A DNA stretch of 64,000 nt from Leucobacter tenebrionis (GTDB lineage Bacteria > Actinomycetota > Actinomycetes > Actinomycetales > Microbacteriaceae), in the NCBI RefSeq assembly GCF_019884725.1, contig NZ_CP082322.1, forward strand, positions 558,001 to 622,000, in the 5' to 3' direction. A program made the translations under genes and the position numbers. Of the stretch, positions 49,315 to 58,213 are shown piece by piece. Position 1 is the stretch's first letter, and each line of letters begins with the position of its first letter. The notes under the pieces are model-generated. The model was not told the DNA's origin. It ran no database searches and saw nothing but the letters and a program-made list of their open reading frames with translations.

Positions 49315-51252
49315 TCAATTCCTCACTCCCACCAGCTCGCTCGTCACACCGAGCAGCTGGATCTTGCTTCCGTCCGTCTTGCTGGGCACGTAGAAGAGCA
49401 GCTGGTGCGCGACCTCCTGCACGAGCCGCTCCTGCTCCCCTTCGAGCCCGGAGAGCGCCGTCACCGCCCCGTTCGCCTGCGGCTTGTACCGCCCGCCCGC
49501 CGAGTCGACGATCTGCTCCTCGATCACGGTGGTGGCGACCAGCGCGCCGCCGACACCCGTCGAGAGCGCGACCGGCTCCTCATCGCCCTGACGCGCGGCG
49601 ACCGAGAAGGCCATGGACTGGCCCTTGTCGTCCGACTGCTTCTGGGCCTGCTCCGCGAGCGCCTTGCCGTAGTTCTTCAGCAGGGTGTCGTCCTCGATGT
49701 CGAAGGCCTCGGCTTCGGGAACCTCGGCTCCGCCCTGCAGCACGGCTGCGAACTGCGCGCCGACCTCGCCCGGCGGTACCACGAGTGATTCGATGTCGTT
49801 CGCGAGCAGTGCGGTCCCCTCCTCGGCCGGTGCGGCCTGCGGCATCGAGATCCCGCCGCGCAGCGCGAGCACCCGCGATACCTGGTAGTTCTGCTGCGGG
49901 GTCTCCTGCGTGAGCACGAGGGCGAGCGAGGGCGAGGTCGCGGGGGCCTCGGTCTGCTCGGGATCCGCCCCGTCCTCGGCCGTGGGGTCCTCGACCACGG
50001 CGTCCGCGGGGTCGTCGGATCCGCTCGTGGACTCGACCGTCACGAAGATGGTGCGCGGCCACGACTCGGTGCTCTGCACGAGCTCGTAGTCGAGTTCCTT
50101 ATCGGTGATCCGAGGCGGCACGACGCTGTACTCGGGCATGGCCGAGCGGATCGTGTAGTTCGCGGTGCGCTGCGCCAGCGCGTCGCCGGTGAACCGCTCG
50201 CCGAGCAGGTCGACGTTGAGGCCGTCGTCAGCCTCGTTCGACAGCTCCGAGATGCGCTGCACGATCCGGCTCAACTGCCCGTCGGTCACGGGAACCGGCG
50301 CTGCGGAAGACGGCGTCGGCGCAGGGGTCTCCTCCTTCACCGGCTCGGGTCCGAGCTGCGGCCAGTAGCTGGGCGAGCATCCGGTCAGGCCGACCACGGC
50401 GGCGAGGCCGAGAGCGGGAAGGGAGGCCGCGCGGCGCAGGCGGGCGCCTCGCGTGGAACGCATGGATGCGGATCCCGATCCGGATCCCGCGCCGTTCTCG
50501 ACCGGGGCCTGCGCGGCGGCCCGGCGGCGCCGGCCCGAACGGCCGAACGCGTTGCGGATGCCCTGCAGGGGCCCGCGACGACCGCGGCGCGGGCCGAGGC
50601 CGCGGCGGTTGTGGTCGATCGCGAGCAGATACAGCACGCCGCCGACGACCGCGAAGAGGCCGCCGCCCACGAGCAGCGGGCCCGCCCACGGCGTATCGGG
50701 ATCCTGCGCCCACACGAGCGAGACATCGGAGGGCACGGGGTCCTCGCCGTTCGACGCGATCAGCACCGTCTGCTCCTCTCCGAGTGCCACCGGAACCCGC
50801 AGGGTGCTGGCGTCTGCGCCCTCGCTCTCGTCGTCGACGGAGCGCTCCTCGAGCCACAGGTCGCTGCCGCGAGGATCGAGCGCCGCGGGAACCTCGGCCT
50901 CTGCCCCGGGAGCGGGCGCATCGACCACGGCGGGAGCGACGAGCGCACTCAGCAGGCGCTGCTGCTTCGTGTCCACCGTCAGCTCGGCGTGCAGGTACGG
51001 CTCGACCCAGCCCTCGACGTCGCGCGTCTGCCCCGTGGCGACGAAGGCCTGACCGCCCCGCACCACGACATTCGCTTGACCGGGCATCTTCGCGAGCTCC
51101 CCGCCGTCGATGAGCGCGTAACCGGCTTCGGAGTTGGTCTCGACCGGGAAACTGATCTCGGACGGGCCGGCGAGGAACGTGCGCTGGCCGATGCCCAGCA
51201 GCAGCAGGACACCGGAGATCACCAGCGCCGCGATCGCAAGCACATATCGCAC
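49315..51252 (-). CDS. Two-part envelope protein with an internal lipoprotein-like signal
   Basis: A 645-residue protein of unknown function. Part 1 has an N-terminal helix (4-21), an extracytoplasmic domain (30-185) and a second helix (190-211). A very basic linker (214-250) and a Gly/Ser stretch follow. From Met264 the sequence looks like a fresh lipoprotein signal (RSTRGARLRRAASLPALGLAAVVGLTGC, Cys292), then an extracytoplasmic domain to the end, acidic in the middle. It may be a gene fusion, or an internal start at 50463 may yield a separate lipoprotein; no good ribosome binding site is seen there. It precedes the thioredoxin co-chaperone gene by two bases. Confidence 0.75.
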   Translation of the reverse strand: MRYVLAIAALVISGVLLLLGIGQRTFLAGPSEISFPVETNSEAGYALIDGGELAKMPGQANVVVRGGQAFVATGQTRDVEGWVEPYLHAELTVDTKQQRLLSALVAPAVVDAPAPGAEAEVPAALDPRGSDLWLEERSVDDESEGADASTLRVPVALGEEQTVLIASNGEDPVPSDVSLVWAQDPDTPWAGPLLVGGGLFAVVGGVLYLLAIDHNRRGLGPRRGRRGPLQGIRNAFGRSGRRRRAAAQAPVENGAGSGSGSASMRSTRGARLRRAASLPALGLAAVVGLTGCSPSYWPQLGPEPVKEETPAPTPSSAAPVPVTDGQLSRIVQRISELSNEADDGLNVDLLGERFTGDALAQRTANYTIRSAMPEYSVVPPRITDKELDYELVQSTESWPRTIFVTVESTSGSDDPADAVVEDPTAEDGADPEQTEAPATSPSLALVLTQETPQQNYQVSRVLALRGGISMPQAAPAEEGTALLANDIESLVVPPGEVGAQFAAVLQGGAEVPEAEAFDIEDDTLLKNYGKALAEQAQKQSDDKGQSMAFSVAARQGDEEPVALSTGVGGALVATTVIEEQIVDSAGGRYKPQANGAVTALSGLEGEQERLVQEVAHQLLFYVPSKTDGSKIQLLGVTSELVGVRN

Positions 51253-51529
51253 GGGGGCTCCTTATCAAGAGTGGACGACGCCCGCCGCGGGAGCGGTGAT
51301 TCGGCCGAAGGCCCGGCCGGGGCGTCACTGTTCTTCAGACAACGGTACCGGAGCTTTCTCGATACGAGATGGATACCCGCGCAACAGAAAGCCGAAGGAG
51401 AGCCCGTGCGAGCTGGGATTTGTGCGGATCCCGGCTCATGCACACCCGGGTGCGTTAATCTGGACCTCATTCTCTGTGCTCCCTCTCCCAGCCAGGCGAG
51501 TACGACGTCGTTCGATTCCCGGAGGCCAC
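51253..51529. other. Divergent intergenic region
   Basis: A stretch of 277 bases between the start of the envelope protein (minus) and the DivIVA-type coiled-coil protein (plus). It should hold both promoters. I do not see a convincing pair of -35/-10 elements, an operator palindrome or an RNA gene. Frames running through it lack coding character. Confidence 0.5.
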
Positions 51530-54487
51530 GTGTCCGAATCAGCTCAGCAGTTCTCCCCTGCCTTCCGCGGCTACAACCGCGAGGAAGTGGACGAGCGCAT
51601 CGGATCCCTGACCGGGCACATCGCCACGCTGCAGTCGCACCTCGAATCGTTGCAGCTCGCGCATCAGCAGGCCACTCGGGTCGGGCAGGAGCAGCGAGAA
51701 CTCATCGCGGACCTGCAGGAGCAGGTCGCCGAGCTCGGGGCGAGCGGATACTCGGGTCTCGGCCTGCGTGTCGAGAAGAGTCTCAAGGTCGCCGAGGATC
51801 ACGCCCAGCGTCTGATGGCCCAGGCCGATCTCGATGCCGAGAAGCTGCGCCGCTCGTCGGAGGAAGAGGCGAAGCGGGTGCTCACCCAGGCGCAGAACCG
51901 CGCCGACGAACTGCTCTCCTCGGCCTCGGAGCAGGCGGAGATCATCATCACCGGCGCCCGCACCGATCTCGCGGAGCAGACGGCGGCCGCCAATGCGGAG
52001 CGGGAGCGGCTCGTCGAGGAGGCCCGCCGCGAGGCGGAGCTCACCCGCAGCGCCGCCGTTCGAGAGGCCACCGCGGAGCGAGAGACCGCCCACCGCGACG
52101 CTCAGGCGGAGCTCGCATCGGCGCGCGCGGAGATCGAGCAGATCACCGCCGAGGCCCGGGCCGAGGCGAACGAGCTGCGGAGCGAGACGGAGCGGCACGC
52201 GGAGACTTTCGCGAGGCAGAAGGCCGAGAGCGAACGCGAGGCCGAGCTCGAGCGGGCGCGCCTCGTGCAGGAGTCCGAGCGCGCACGCGCCGAGTTCGAG
52301 GCCAAGCGGCAACGCGAGGAGGCCGAGCTCGAGGAGCGCTACACCGAGCGCCAGCGCGAGCTCGAGGGGCGGATCGAGGCGGAGCGCCGGGCGCTCACGA
52401 CCGAAATGGAGACGCTGCGCGGACGCATCGCCCAGGAACGCCGGGAGCACGACGAGGCGATCTCTTCGGAGCGCGAGCAGCACGAACGGCGGCTCGCCTC
52501 GGAGCAGCAGGTGCACGCCGACCGCATCGCCCAGGAGCGCGAGGAGCACGAGGCGGCCATCGCCCGGGCACTCGAGGCGCAGCGGGCCGAACTCGCCACG
52601 CTCGCCGAGCAGGGAGCCCGCGAGCGCGCCCGCGCCGACGAGCTGGCGGCTCGCGACCGAGCCGAGGCCCGGGAGCGCCAGGAGGCCGAGCTGTCCGCTG
52701 TCAGAGAGCAGCAGGAGCAGCAGCTGCGGCAGGAGCTGGAGGCGCACGAGGCGAGGATCGCCGCCGAGCGCGAGGCCCACGAGCAGGCCATCGCCGAGGA
52801 GCGCGAGGCGCACGACGACGCCCTGCGCGCCGAGGTCGTCTCGCACGAGGCCAAACTGAGGAACGAGCGCGAGGCGCAGGAGGAGCAGCTCTCGGCCGAG
52901 CTCACCGCCCACGTGTCCCGTCTGGCACGGGAGCGCGAGGCGCACGAGCAGAGCATCGCCGAGGAGCGCGAGGCGCACGATCGCGCACTCGCCGACGAGC
53001 GGGAAGAGCACGAGGCCCGGATCGCGCGTGAGCGGGAGGAGCACGAGACCGCGATCGCGCGCGAGCGCGAGCAGCATGACACGGCCATCGCCCAGGAGCG
53101 CGAGCAGCACGACAGCAGGATCGCGCGTGAGAGCGAAGCCCATGCGGCTCGCCTCGCCGAGGAGCGCGAACTGCAGGAGCGGGAGCTCGCCGCACAGCGC
53201 ACCGCGCAGGAGAACCTGCTCTCGACGGAGCTCGAAGCCCACGAGGAGCGCATGAAGCGCGAGCGCGCCGCGCACGAGAACCGCATCGGCAGCGAGCTGA
53301 CCAGCCATCAGGATCGACTCATCGCGGAGTGGGAGGAGCACCGCGCTCGCGTCGACGCCGAACGCGCGGCGCACGAGCAGAGCCTCGCCGAGGCCCGCGA
53401 CGAGCAGGAGCGGCAGCTCGCCCGCCAGCGCGAGGAGATCGAAGCGCAGCTCTCGGACGAGGCGACCGTGCACGCCGAACGCCTCGCCGCCCAACTGCGC
53501 GAGCACGAGCAGCGCCTTGCCGATGAGCGGGAGGCGGCCGAGGAGCGCCTGCGCATCCAGCGTGACGAGACCGCCGAGAGCCTCGGCCTGCAGCGCGAAG
53601 AACTCGAGATGGAGATCGACCGGGAGCGCACCAAGCTCGCCGCCGACATCGCCAGGGAGCGCGAGGAGCACGACCGCGCCATGGCCGCGGCCCGTGCGCA
53701 GCACGAGGAGGACCTGCGTCGCGAGCGCGAAGCGCAGACCGCGACCATCGAGCGGGAGGTCGAGGCGAAGCGGACCGCAGTGACGGAGGAGACGGATCTG
53801 CTGCGCGCGGACACCGTCGCCGAGGTCGCCGAGCACCGTGCCGCCGAGGAGTCCCGTCTCGCGCAGTTGCGCGCCGAGACGGAGGACGCAGTGCGCGCCA
53901 TGCGCGAGCGGATCGAGGCGGAGACGCTCGAGTTCAACACCTCCTCCGCGCAGCAGCGCGAAGCGCTCGAGCAGGAGCTCGCGACCCGCCAGCAGGAGGC
54001 CGCGGAGGCGTCGCGCCGGGAGATCGAGGCCACTCGCACCGAGCTCGCGGAGCTCCGTGCACAGCTCGATGCCGCTCGGGCCGAGTACGAGCGCATCACC
54101 TCCGAGGCCGCTCAGGACGCGCGGAACACGCGCGCCGAGGCCGAGCGCCGGGCAGCCGAGATCATCCTCGAGACCGAGCAGCGCGCCCAGACCACCTTCG
54201 CCGCGGCCGAGGATCGCGCCACGAAGGTGCTGGCCGCCGCTGAGGATCGCATGACGCAGCTGAAGGTCGAGCGCGGAGCGGTCGCCCGCTACTTCGAGAG
54301 CCTCGGAGAGGTGCTCTCGAACGCGCAGAAGATGAGCAGCGTGGCCGGCAACGTCGTCGAGCGGCCCGTGCTCGAGCAGCCGGAGGACGATCAGGCCGCT
54401 CAGGCTGAGGACGATCGTCTCGAGGCTGAGCAGCCCGCTGCGGCTTCCGCCGAGGAGCCGTCGGATCCCCGGGAGGAGCAGGCGTGA
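51530..54487 (+). CDS. Giant DivIVA-domain coiled-coil protein, 985 aa
   Basis: GTG 51530 with GGAGG upstream. Residues 8-40 (FSPAFRGYNREEVDERIGSLTGHIATLQ) form a DivIVA N-terminal module. Almost all of residues 30-935 are predicted coiled coil, rich in Glu, Arg, Ala and Gln. From about residue 495 the repeat is clearly eleven residues long (REREEHETAIA, REREQHDTAIA, QEREQHDSRIA). The C-terminal 50 residues are acidic and disordered. The architecture resembles Scy and FilP, cytoskeletal proteins of Streptomyces that organise polar growth, so a scaffold role at the pole or septum is inferred. No transmembrane segment. Confidence 0.88.
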   Translation: MSESAQQFSPAFRGYNREEVDERIGSLTGHIATLQSHLESLQLAHQQATRVGQEQRELIADLQEQVAELGASGYSGLGLRVEKSLKVAEDHAQRLMAQADLDAEKLRRSSEEEAKRVLTQAQNRADELLSSASEQAEIIITGARTDLAEQTAAANAERERLVEEARREAELTRSAAVREATAERETAHRDAQAELASARAEIEQITAEARAEANELRSETERHAETFARQKAESEREAELERARLVQESERARAEFEAKRQREEAELEERYTERQRELEGRIEAERRALTTEMETLRGRIAQERREHDEAISSEREQHERRLASEQQVHADRIAQEREEHEAAIARALEAQRAELATLAEQGARERARADELAARDRAEARERQEAELSAVREQQEQQLRQELEAHEARIAAEREAHEQAIAEEREAHDDALRAEVVSHEAKLRNEREAQEEQLSAELTAHVSRLAREREAHEQSIAEEREAHDRALADEREEHEARIAREREEHETAIAREREQHDTAIAQEREQHDSRIARESEAHAARLAEERELQERELAAQRTAQENLLSTELEAHEERMKRERAAHENRIGSELTSHQDRLIAEWEEHRARVDAERAAHEQSLAEARDEQERQLARQREEIEAQLSDEATVHAERLAAQLREHEQRLADEREAAEERLRIQRDETAESLGLQREELEMEIDRERTKLAADIAREREEHDRAMAAARAQHEEDLRREREAQTATIEREVEAKRTAVTEETDLLRADTVAEVAEHRAAEESRLAQLRAETEDAVRAMRERIEAETLEFNTSSAQQREALEQELATRQQEAAEASRREIEATRTELAELRAQLDAARAEYERITSEAAQDARNTRAEAERRAAEIILETEQRAQTTFAAAEDRATKVLAAAEDRMTQLKVERGAVARYFESLGEVLSNAQKMSSVAGNVVERPVLEQPEDDQAAQAEDDRLEAEQPAAASAEEPSDPREEQA

Positions 54488-55011
54488 CGCTGACCGCTGC
54501 CGCCGACGGCTCGGCCCTCGGCAACCCCGGCCCCGCGGGCTGGGCATGGGTGATCGACGGCGAGCAATGGCGGGCCGGGGGCTGGCCGCGCGCCACCAAC
54601 AATCAGGGCGAGCTCATGGCCGTGCTCGATCTGCTGCACGCGACGGCCGACCGCGCGGAAGAACCCCTGCGGGTGCTGTGCGACAGCCAGTACGTGATCA
54701 ACTCGGTGACCCAGTGGATGCCCGGTTGGAAGCGCCGCGGCTGGCGCAAGGCCGACGGCAAGCCCGTGCTCAACCGTGAGCTGCTCGAGCAGCTCGACAA
54801 GGCCCTCGCGGGCCGCGATGTGCGCTTCGAGTGGGTGAAGGGGCACGCGGGCCATCCGCTCAACGAGGCGGCGGATCAGCGGGCGCGCGCAGCGGCTACG
54901 GCGTTCCAGCTCGGCCGAGAGCCGGACCGAGGGCCCGGTATCGCGGGATCCTCGATCCCGACCCCCGAGGTCGCCGTCTCGACTCCCCCGGCTCCCCCGA
55001 CGCTCTTCTAG
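54484..55011 (+). CDS. rnhA: Ribonuclease HI
   Basis: A 175-residue enzyme that cuts RNA in RNA-DNA hybrids. Catalytic residues are visible in AADGSALGNPGPAGW (Asp), NNQGELMAVLDLL (Glu), VLCDSQYVINSV (Asp) and NEAADQRAR (Asp), with the flexible His in VKGHAGH. The basic handle is present (PGWKRRGWRKADGKPV). The C-terminus has a Pro/Gly-rich extension of about 35 residues. GTG 54484 overlaps the stop of the coiled-coil gene. Confidence 0.94.
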   Translation: MTLTAAADGSALGNPGPAGWAWVIDGEQWRAGGWPRATNNQGELMAVLDLLHATADRAEEPLRVLCDSQYVINSVTQWMPGWKRRGWRKADGKPVLNRELLEQLDKALAGRDVRFEWVKGHAGHPLNEAADQRARAAATAFQLGREPDRGPGIAGSSIPTPEVAVSTPPAPPTLF

Positions 55012-55033
55012 CGACTCGCGGCGCGGCTCGAGC

Positions 55034-55330
55034 CTAGCCGGCCTGCCAGCAGTAGAGGTGGTAGTGCCGACGGTCGCGCACCGCGGCGTCATCGCCGAAG
55101 AAGTGCTCGGCACTCCACGCCACGACGTGCGCCTGGCCGGGCGGCACCTCGTTCGCGCAGACCGGGCAGCGGTAGCTCTTCTCCGCGCGGTGAGCGGGCA
55201 CCTCTCGGACGAACCACTCCGTTCCGCGACGCATCTCCTTGCGCGCTCCGCCGTAGGCGAGGCGGGTGACGTCTCGAGGCGGGTTCTCCGCGGCTCGCTG
55301 ATACTTGTTGACGCGACGACTACGCGCCAC
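55034..55330 (-). CDS. Small basic zinc-ribbon-like conserved protein
   Basis: A 98-residue basic protein. SYRCPVCANEVPPGQAHVVAW supplies CxxC, and HYHLYCW at the C-terminus gives further His and Cys ligands, so a zinc site is likely. The N-terminus (MARSRRVNKYQRAAENP) is Arg/Lys rich, which suggests nucleic-acid binding. It looks like a family I recall from actinobacteria under the uninformative name ATP/GTP-binding protein; no nucleotide motif is visible. Confidence 0.8.
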   Translation of the reverse strand: MARSRRVNKYQRAAENPPRDVTRLAYGGARKEMRRGTEWFVREVPAHRAEKSYRCPVCANEVPPGQAHVVAWSAEHFFGDDAAVRDRRHYHLYCWQAG

Positions 55331-55359
55331 CGCGGTCTCCCCCGTCGCTCACCGGCGGC

Positions 55360-56028
55360 TCACCACCAGTGGTTGGAAGTCCAGAAGTCATAGGCCGCAG
55401 CCCAGCTGCCGTAGCGGCTGACCGCGTACCCGTTCGCCCAGCGCAGGTTGTCGACCGGGTCGTAGCCGTTGCCGGGCACCTTGCTGCAGGGCAGGGCCTG
55501 GATCAGGCCGCACGCACCCGAGCTCGCGTTCGTCGCGTTGGGGTTCCAGCCGCTCTCCTTCGACGCGATGTAGTCGACGTAGCCCCAGTCGGATTCTGCG
55601 ATCCCCGCGGCAGCCATCCACTCGGCGGGCGAGCCCCCGCCGGAGTACTTCGGAGGGGCGCCTCCGCCGGAATCGCTCCCCGACGAAGAGGAGGAAGAGC
55701 CGCCGGACGAAGACTTCTTCTTCGCCTCCTCCTCCTCCTTCTTGGCGGCAGCCTTGGCCTCTTCTTCGGCCTTGATGCGCTGCTGCTCGGCCTGCGAGAG
55801 CTCCGCCGGCACCTCGGTGAACACGAGGTCGGCCTCTTCCGTGACGTTCGGAGTGAACTCCTGATGGATCCGCTCTTGGAAGGCCATTGCTTCGGCATCG
55901 GCGGGCGCGCTCGGCATTGCGAACGGGGCGACGACCGCTCCACCGAAGATTCCGGCGACAGCGAGCACGGCGACGGGGACCTTCACACGGGTCCAGCGCG
56001 ACAGGGGGGTGGAATTCACGACAGGCAC
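55360..56028 (-). CDS. Secreted lytic transglycosylase-like protein
   Basis: A 222-residue secreted protein. A hydrophobic anchor or signal (about 15-38) is followed by a coiled-coil region (75-105, AELSQAEQQRIKAEEEAKAAAKKEEEEAKKK), a Ser/Gly linker, and a C-terminal SLT/lysozyme-like domain from about residue 133 (AAGIAESDWGYVDYIASKESGWNPNATNASSGACGLIQALP). The catalytic Glu is in SKESGW. It probably remodels peptidoglycan. Very similar proteins occur throughout Microbacteriaceae. Confidence 0.9.
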   Translation of the reverse strand: MPVVNSTPLSRWTRVKVPVAVLAVAGIFGGAVVAPFAMPSAPADAEAMAFQERIHQEFTPNVTEEADLVFTEVPAELSQAEQQRIKAEEEAKAAAKKEEEEAKKKSSSGGSSSSSSGSDSGGGAPPKYSGGGSPAEWMAAAGIAESDWGYVDYIASKESGWNPNATNASSGACGLIQALPCSKVPGNGYDPVDNLRWANGYAVSRYGSWAAAYDFWTSNHWW

Positions 56029-56092
56029 AATATAACGATTATATCTCAGACGATGGAGTCATTCAATGATGGCGAGAAAGAACCCGAAGCCC

Positions 56093-56692
56093 TCAGCGGG
56101 TCGCGAGGATCAATTCGACGACGGAATCGAGCAGGGCGTCGACCTGATCCTCGTCGTAGCCCCGCCACTGCGAGTGGAAGACCACGTCGCGCACTTCCGC
56201 CGTCGACAGCCCGAGCTCGCGGCGCTCGAACATGTCGAAGATCCGGTCGAGGAAAGCATCGACCTGCGAGCGACGGTAACCGGTCGCGAAGATCCCGCGC
56301 CGGCGGAATCGCCTGCCCCGCGGCCGCTGCATGCGCCCGCGCACCTCGGAGAGGAGCTGGCGGGTCTCATCCCACCAGGCCTCTTCGCCCTCGGATCGAA
56401 CGCGGGCGCGCCGCTCGCGCTCGAAGAAGACGTCCTCGAGCCGATCCATCGCGGCGTCGACGTAACGCGCCGCGTATCCTCCGCGCTTCACCGCGAACGC
56501 CGTACGGCGGACCTCCTCAGCTGTCATCGACGCCTCGCCGGCGCCCTCGTAGGCCGCCCGAGCGCGATCGAGGAAGGCATCCACCTGTTCCGGCTGATAG
56601 CCGATCTGCGAGCCTGTGGCGAGGGGGAAGGAGGAGTGCACCGCACCATTCTGACGGTTCGCCCGCGGTTCCTGCTGTGAAGCGGCTGTCAT
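56093..56692 (-). CDS. DivIVA-domain protein with four GY-x4-VDA motifs
   Basis: A 199-residue protein with the short DivIVA motif repeated: GYQPEQVDAFLDR (31-43), GYAARYVDAAMDR (72-84), GYRRSQVDAFLDR (138-150) and GYDEDQVDALLDS (178-190). The protein therefore looks like two tandem copies of a two-motif unit, joined by a basic linker (119-133). There is no long coiled coil. The ATG overlaps the cdsA stop as TGATG, so it is coupled to cdsA. It may help target lipid or wall synthesis to curved membrane; this is inferred. Confidence 0.88.
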   Translation of the reverse strand: MTAASQQEPRANRQNGAVHSSFPLATGSQIGYQPEQVDAFLDRARAAYEGAGEASMTAEEVRRTAFAVKRGGYAARYVDAAMDRLEDVFFERERRARVRSEGEEAWWDETRQLLSEVRGRMQRPRGRRFRRRGIFATGYRRSQVDAFLDRIFDMFERRELGLSTAEVRDVVFHSQWRGYDEDQVDALLDSVVELILATR

Positions 56693-57609
56693 CACGCCAC
56701 CCCCAGCACGAGCGCGACGCCGTAGACTCCGACGGCCGACGGCAGCAGCGAGTCGAGCCGATCGAGGAACCCCCCGTGACCGGGGATCCAGGAACTCATG
56801 TCTTTCACTCCCAGGTTTCGTTTGATGAGCGACTCGGTGAGATCCCCCATGGTCGCCGTGATCAGCACCACGACGCCGAGCACGATCCCGACCCACCAGG
56901 GCTGCTGGAGTGCCAGCACCGACACGCCGACACCGACCGCGGTCGCCACGACGGCCGCGCCCGCGAAGCCCTCCCAGGTCTTGTTCGGGCTGATCCTCGG
57001 CGTCATCTTGTGCTTGCCCAGCGTGACACCCGCGGCGTATGCCCCGACATCGACCGAGACCACGATGAGCACGAGCGCGAACACCCACCACTCGCCGCCG
57101 TCGACATCGACGAGCAGCACCGCGAACGACGCGAGGAACGCGACGTAGACCAGCGTGAACAGGCCCGAGAACACGTCGCGCACCAGCGTGCGGGGCGGCG
57201 TCTCCCACGCCGGCACCAGGCCCTCGACCAGCCGCCAGACCGTGAGCAGCGCCGAGCCGGCGAACAGCCCGAGCAGCATGCCCTCGGCGCCCCAGAAGTA
57301 GGCGCCGCCGACGACCACCAGGCCCCCGAGCACGACGCCGACGCGTGGCACTCGCCGGCCCGCAACCCGGAACGCGGCCGCGAGCTCGACCAGCGCCACC
57401 GCGACGAGCAGCACCACGAGCAGTACGAACACCTGCTTCACGAGCAGCAGGCTCGCGAGGAAGACCACTGCGAACACGAGGCCCGACAGTATCGCGAAGA
57501 ACAGGTTGCGCCCGGCCCGGGCCTCGATCCTGGCGTTGGTCGCCTCGAGCTGCGCGCGCCTGCTCTCGATCGCGCTGCGCAACTCGTCGCGCCTGTCAGA
57601 ACCGGCCAT
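56692..57609 (-). CDS. cdsA: Phosphatidate cytidylyltransferase
   Basis: A 305-residue membrane enzyme that makes CDP-diacylglycerol, the precursor of phospholipids. About eight helices. The signature near the C-terminus is complete: DLTESLIKRNLGVKDMSSWIPGHGGFLDRLDSLL. SPNKTWEGFAGA is a second conserved block. A cytosolic N-terminal region of about 35 residues contains a short coiled coil. It follows frr by the usual conserved order. Confidence 0.96.
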   Translation of the reverse strand: MAGSDRRDELRSAIESRRAQLEATNARIEARAGRNLFFAILSGLVFAVVFLASLLLVKQVFVLLVVLLVAVALVELAAAFRVAGRRVPRVGVVLGGLVVVGGAYFWGAEGMLLGLFAGSALLTVWRLVEGLVPAWETPPRTLVRDVFSGLFTLVYVAFLASFAVLLVDVDGGEWWVFALVLIVVSVDVGAYAAGVTLGKHKMTPRISPNKTWEGFAGAAVVATAVGVGVSVLALQQPWWVGIVLGVVVLITATMGDLTESLIKRNLGVKDMSSWIPGHGGFLDRLDSLLPSAVGVYGVALVLGVA

Positions 57610-57614
57610 GGAGG

Positions 57615-58169
57615 TTAGACCTCCAGCAGTTCGGCTTCTTTGCGCTTGAGCGCGTCATCGACCTGGTCGATGAACTGCTTGGTCACCGACTCGAGCTCCT
57701 TCTCGGCGCGAGCCACCTCGTCCTCGCCGATCTCGCTCTTGAGCGCGTCGAGGTCGTCCTTGCCGCTGCGGCGCACGTTGCGGATCGCGACTCGCGCGTC
57801 CTCGGCACGCCCCTTCACGATCTTGACGAACTCCTTGCGGCGCTCCTCGGTGAGCTCGGGCAGGGTGACGCGGATCACATTGCCGTCGTTCGAGGGGTTC
57901 GCCCCCAGGTTCGGCATGTCGCGGATCGCCTGCTCGATGCCCTTCATCGCGCCCTTGTCGTAGGGTGTGACGATCAGGCTGCGGGCATCCTGATTCTGCA
58001 CGGACGCCAGCTGCGACAGCGGCGTCGGGGTGCCGTAGTAGTCGACCTGCAGGTTCTGCAGCAGGGCCGGGTTGGCGCGGCCGGTGCGCACCGTAGCGAA
58101 GCCCTCCTTCGCGGCCTCGACCGCCCTGTTCATGCGGTCCTTGACATCGACGAAGATCTCTTCGATCAC
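57615..58169 (-). CDS. frr: Ribosome recycling factor
   Basis: A 184-residue factor that, with EF-G, splits ribosomes after termination. [73 protein letters not shown] and [32 protein letters not shown] are canonical. GTG 58169 has AAAGGAG upstream and gives the standard length; a longer in-frame extension overlaps pyrH and is rejected. Confidence 0.97.
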   Translation of the reverse strand: MIEEIFVDVKDRMNRAVEAAKEGFATVRTGRANPALLQNLQVDYYGTPTPLSQLASVQNQDARSLIVTPYDKGAMKGIEQAIRDMPNLGANPSNDGNVIRVTLPELTEERRKEFVKIVKGRAEDARVAIRNVRRSGKDDLDALKSEIGEDEVARAEKELESVTKQFIDQVDDALKRKEAELLEV

Positions 58170-58213
58170 GGTGCTCTCCTTTTGAAACCTTCTGAAACGC
58201 TCTGATATCCAGC

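Noticed and set aside
51539..54547. A 1002-codon open frame on the minus strand across the coiled-coil gene
   Set aside because: It is the antisense of a repetitive Glu/Arg/Ala coding sequence, giving Leu-rich low-complexity protein. No start site or domain supports it.
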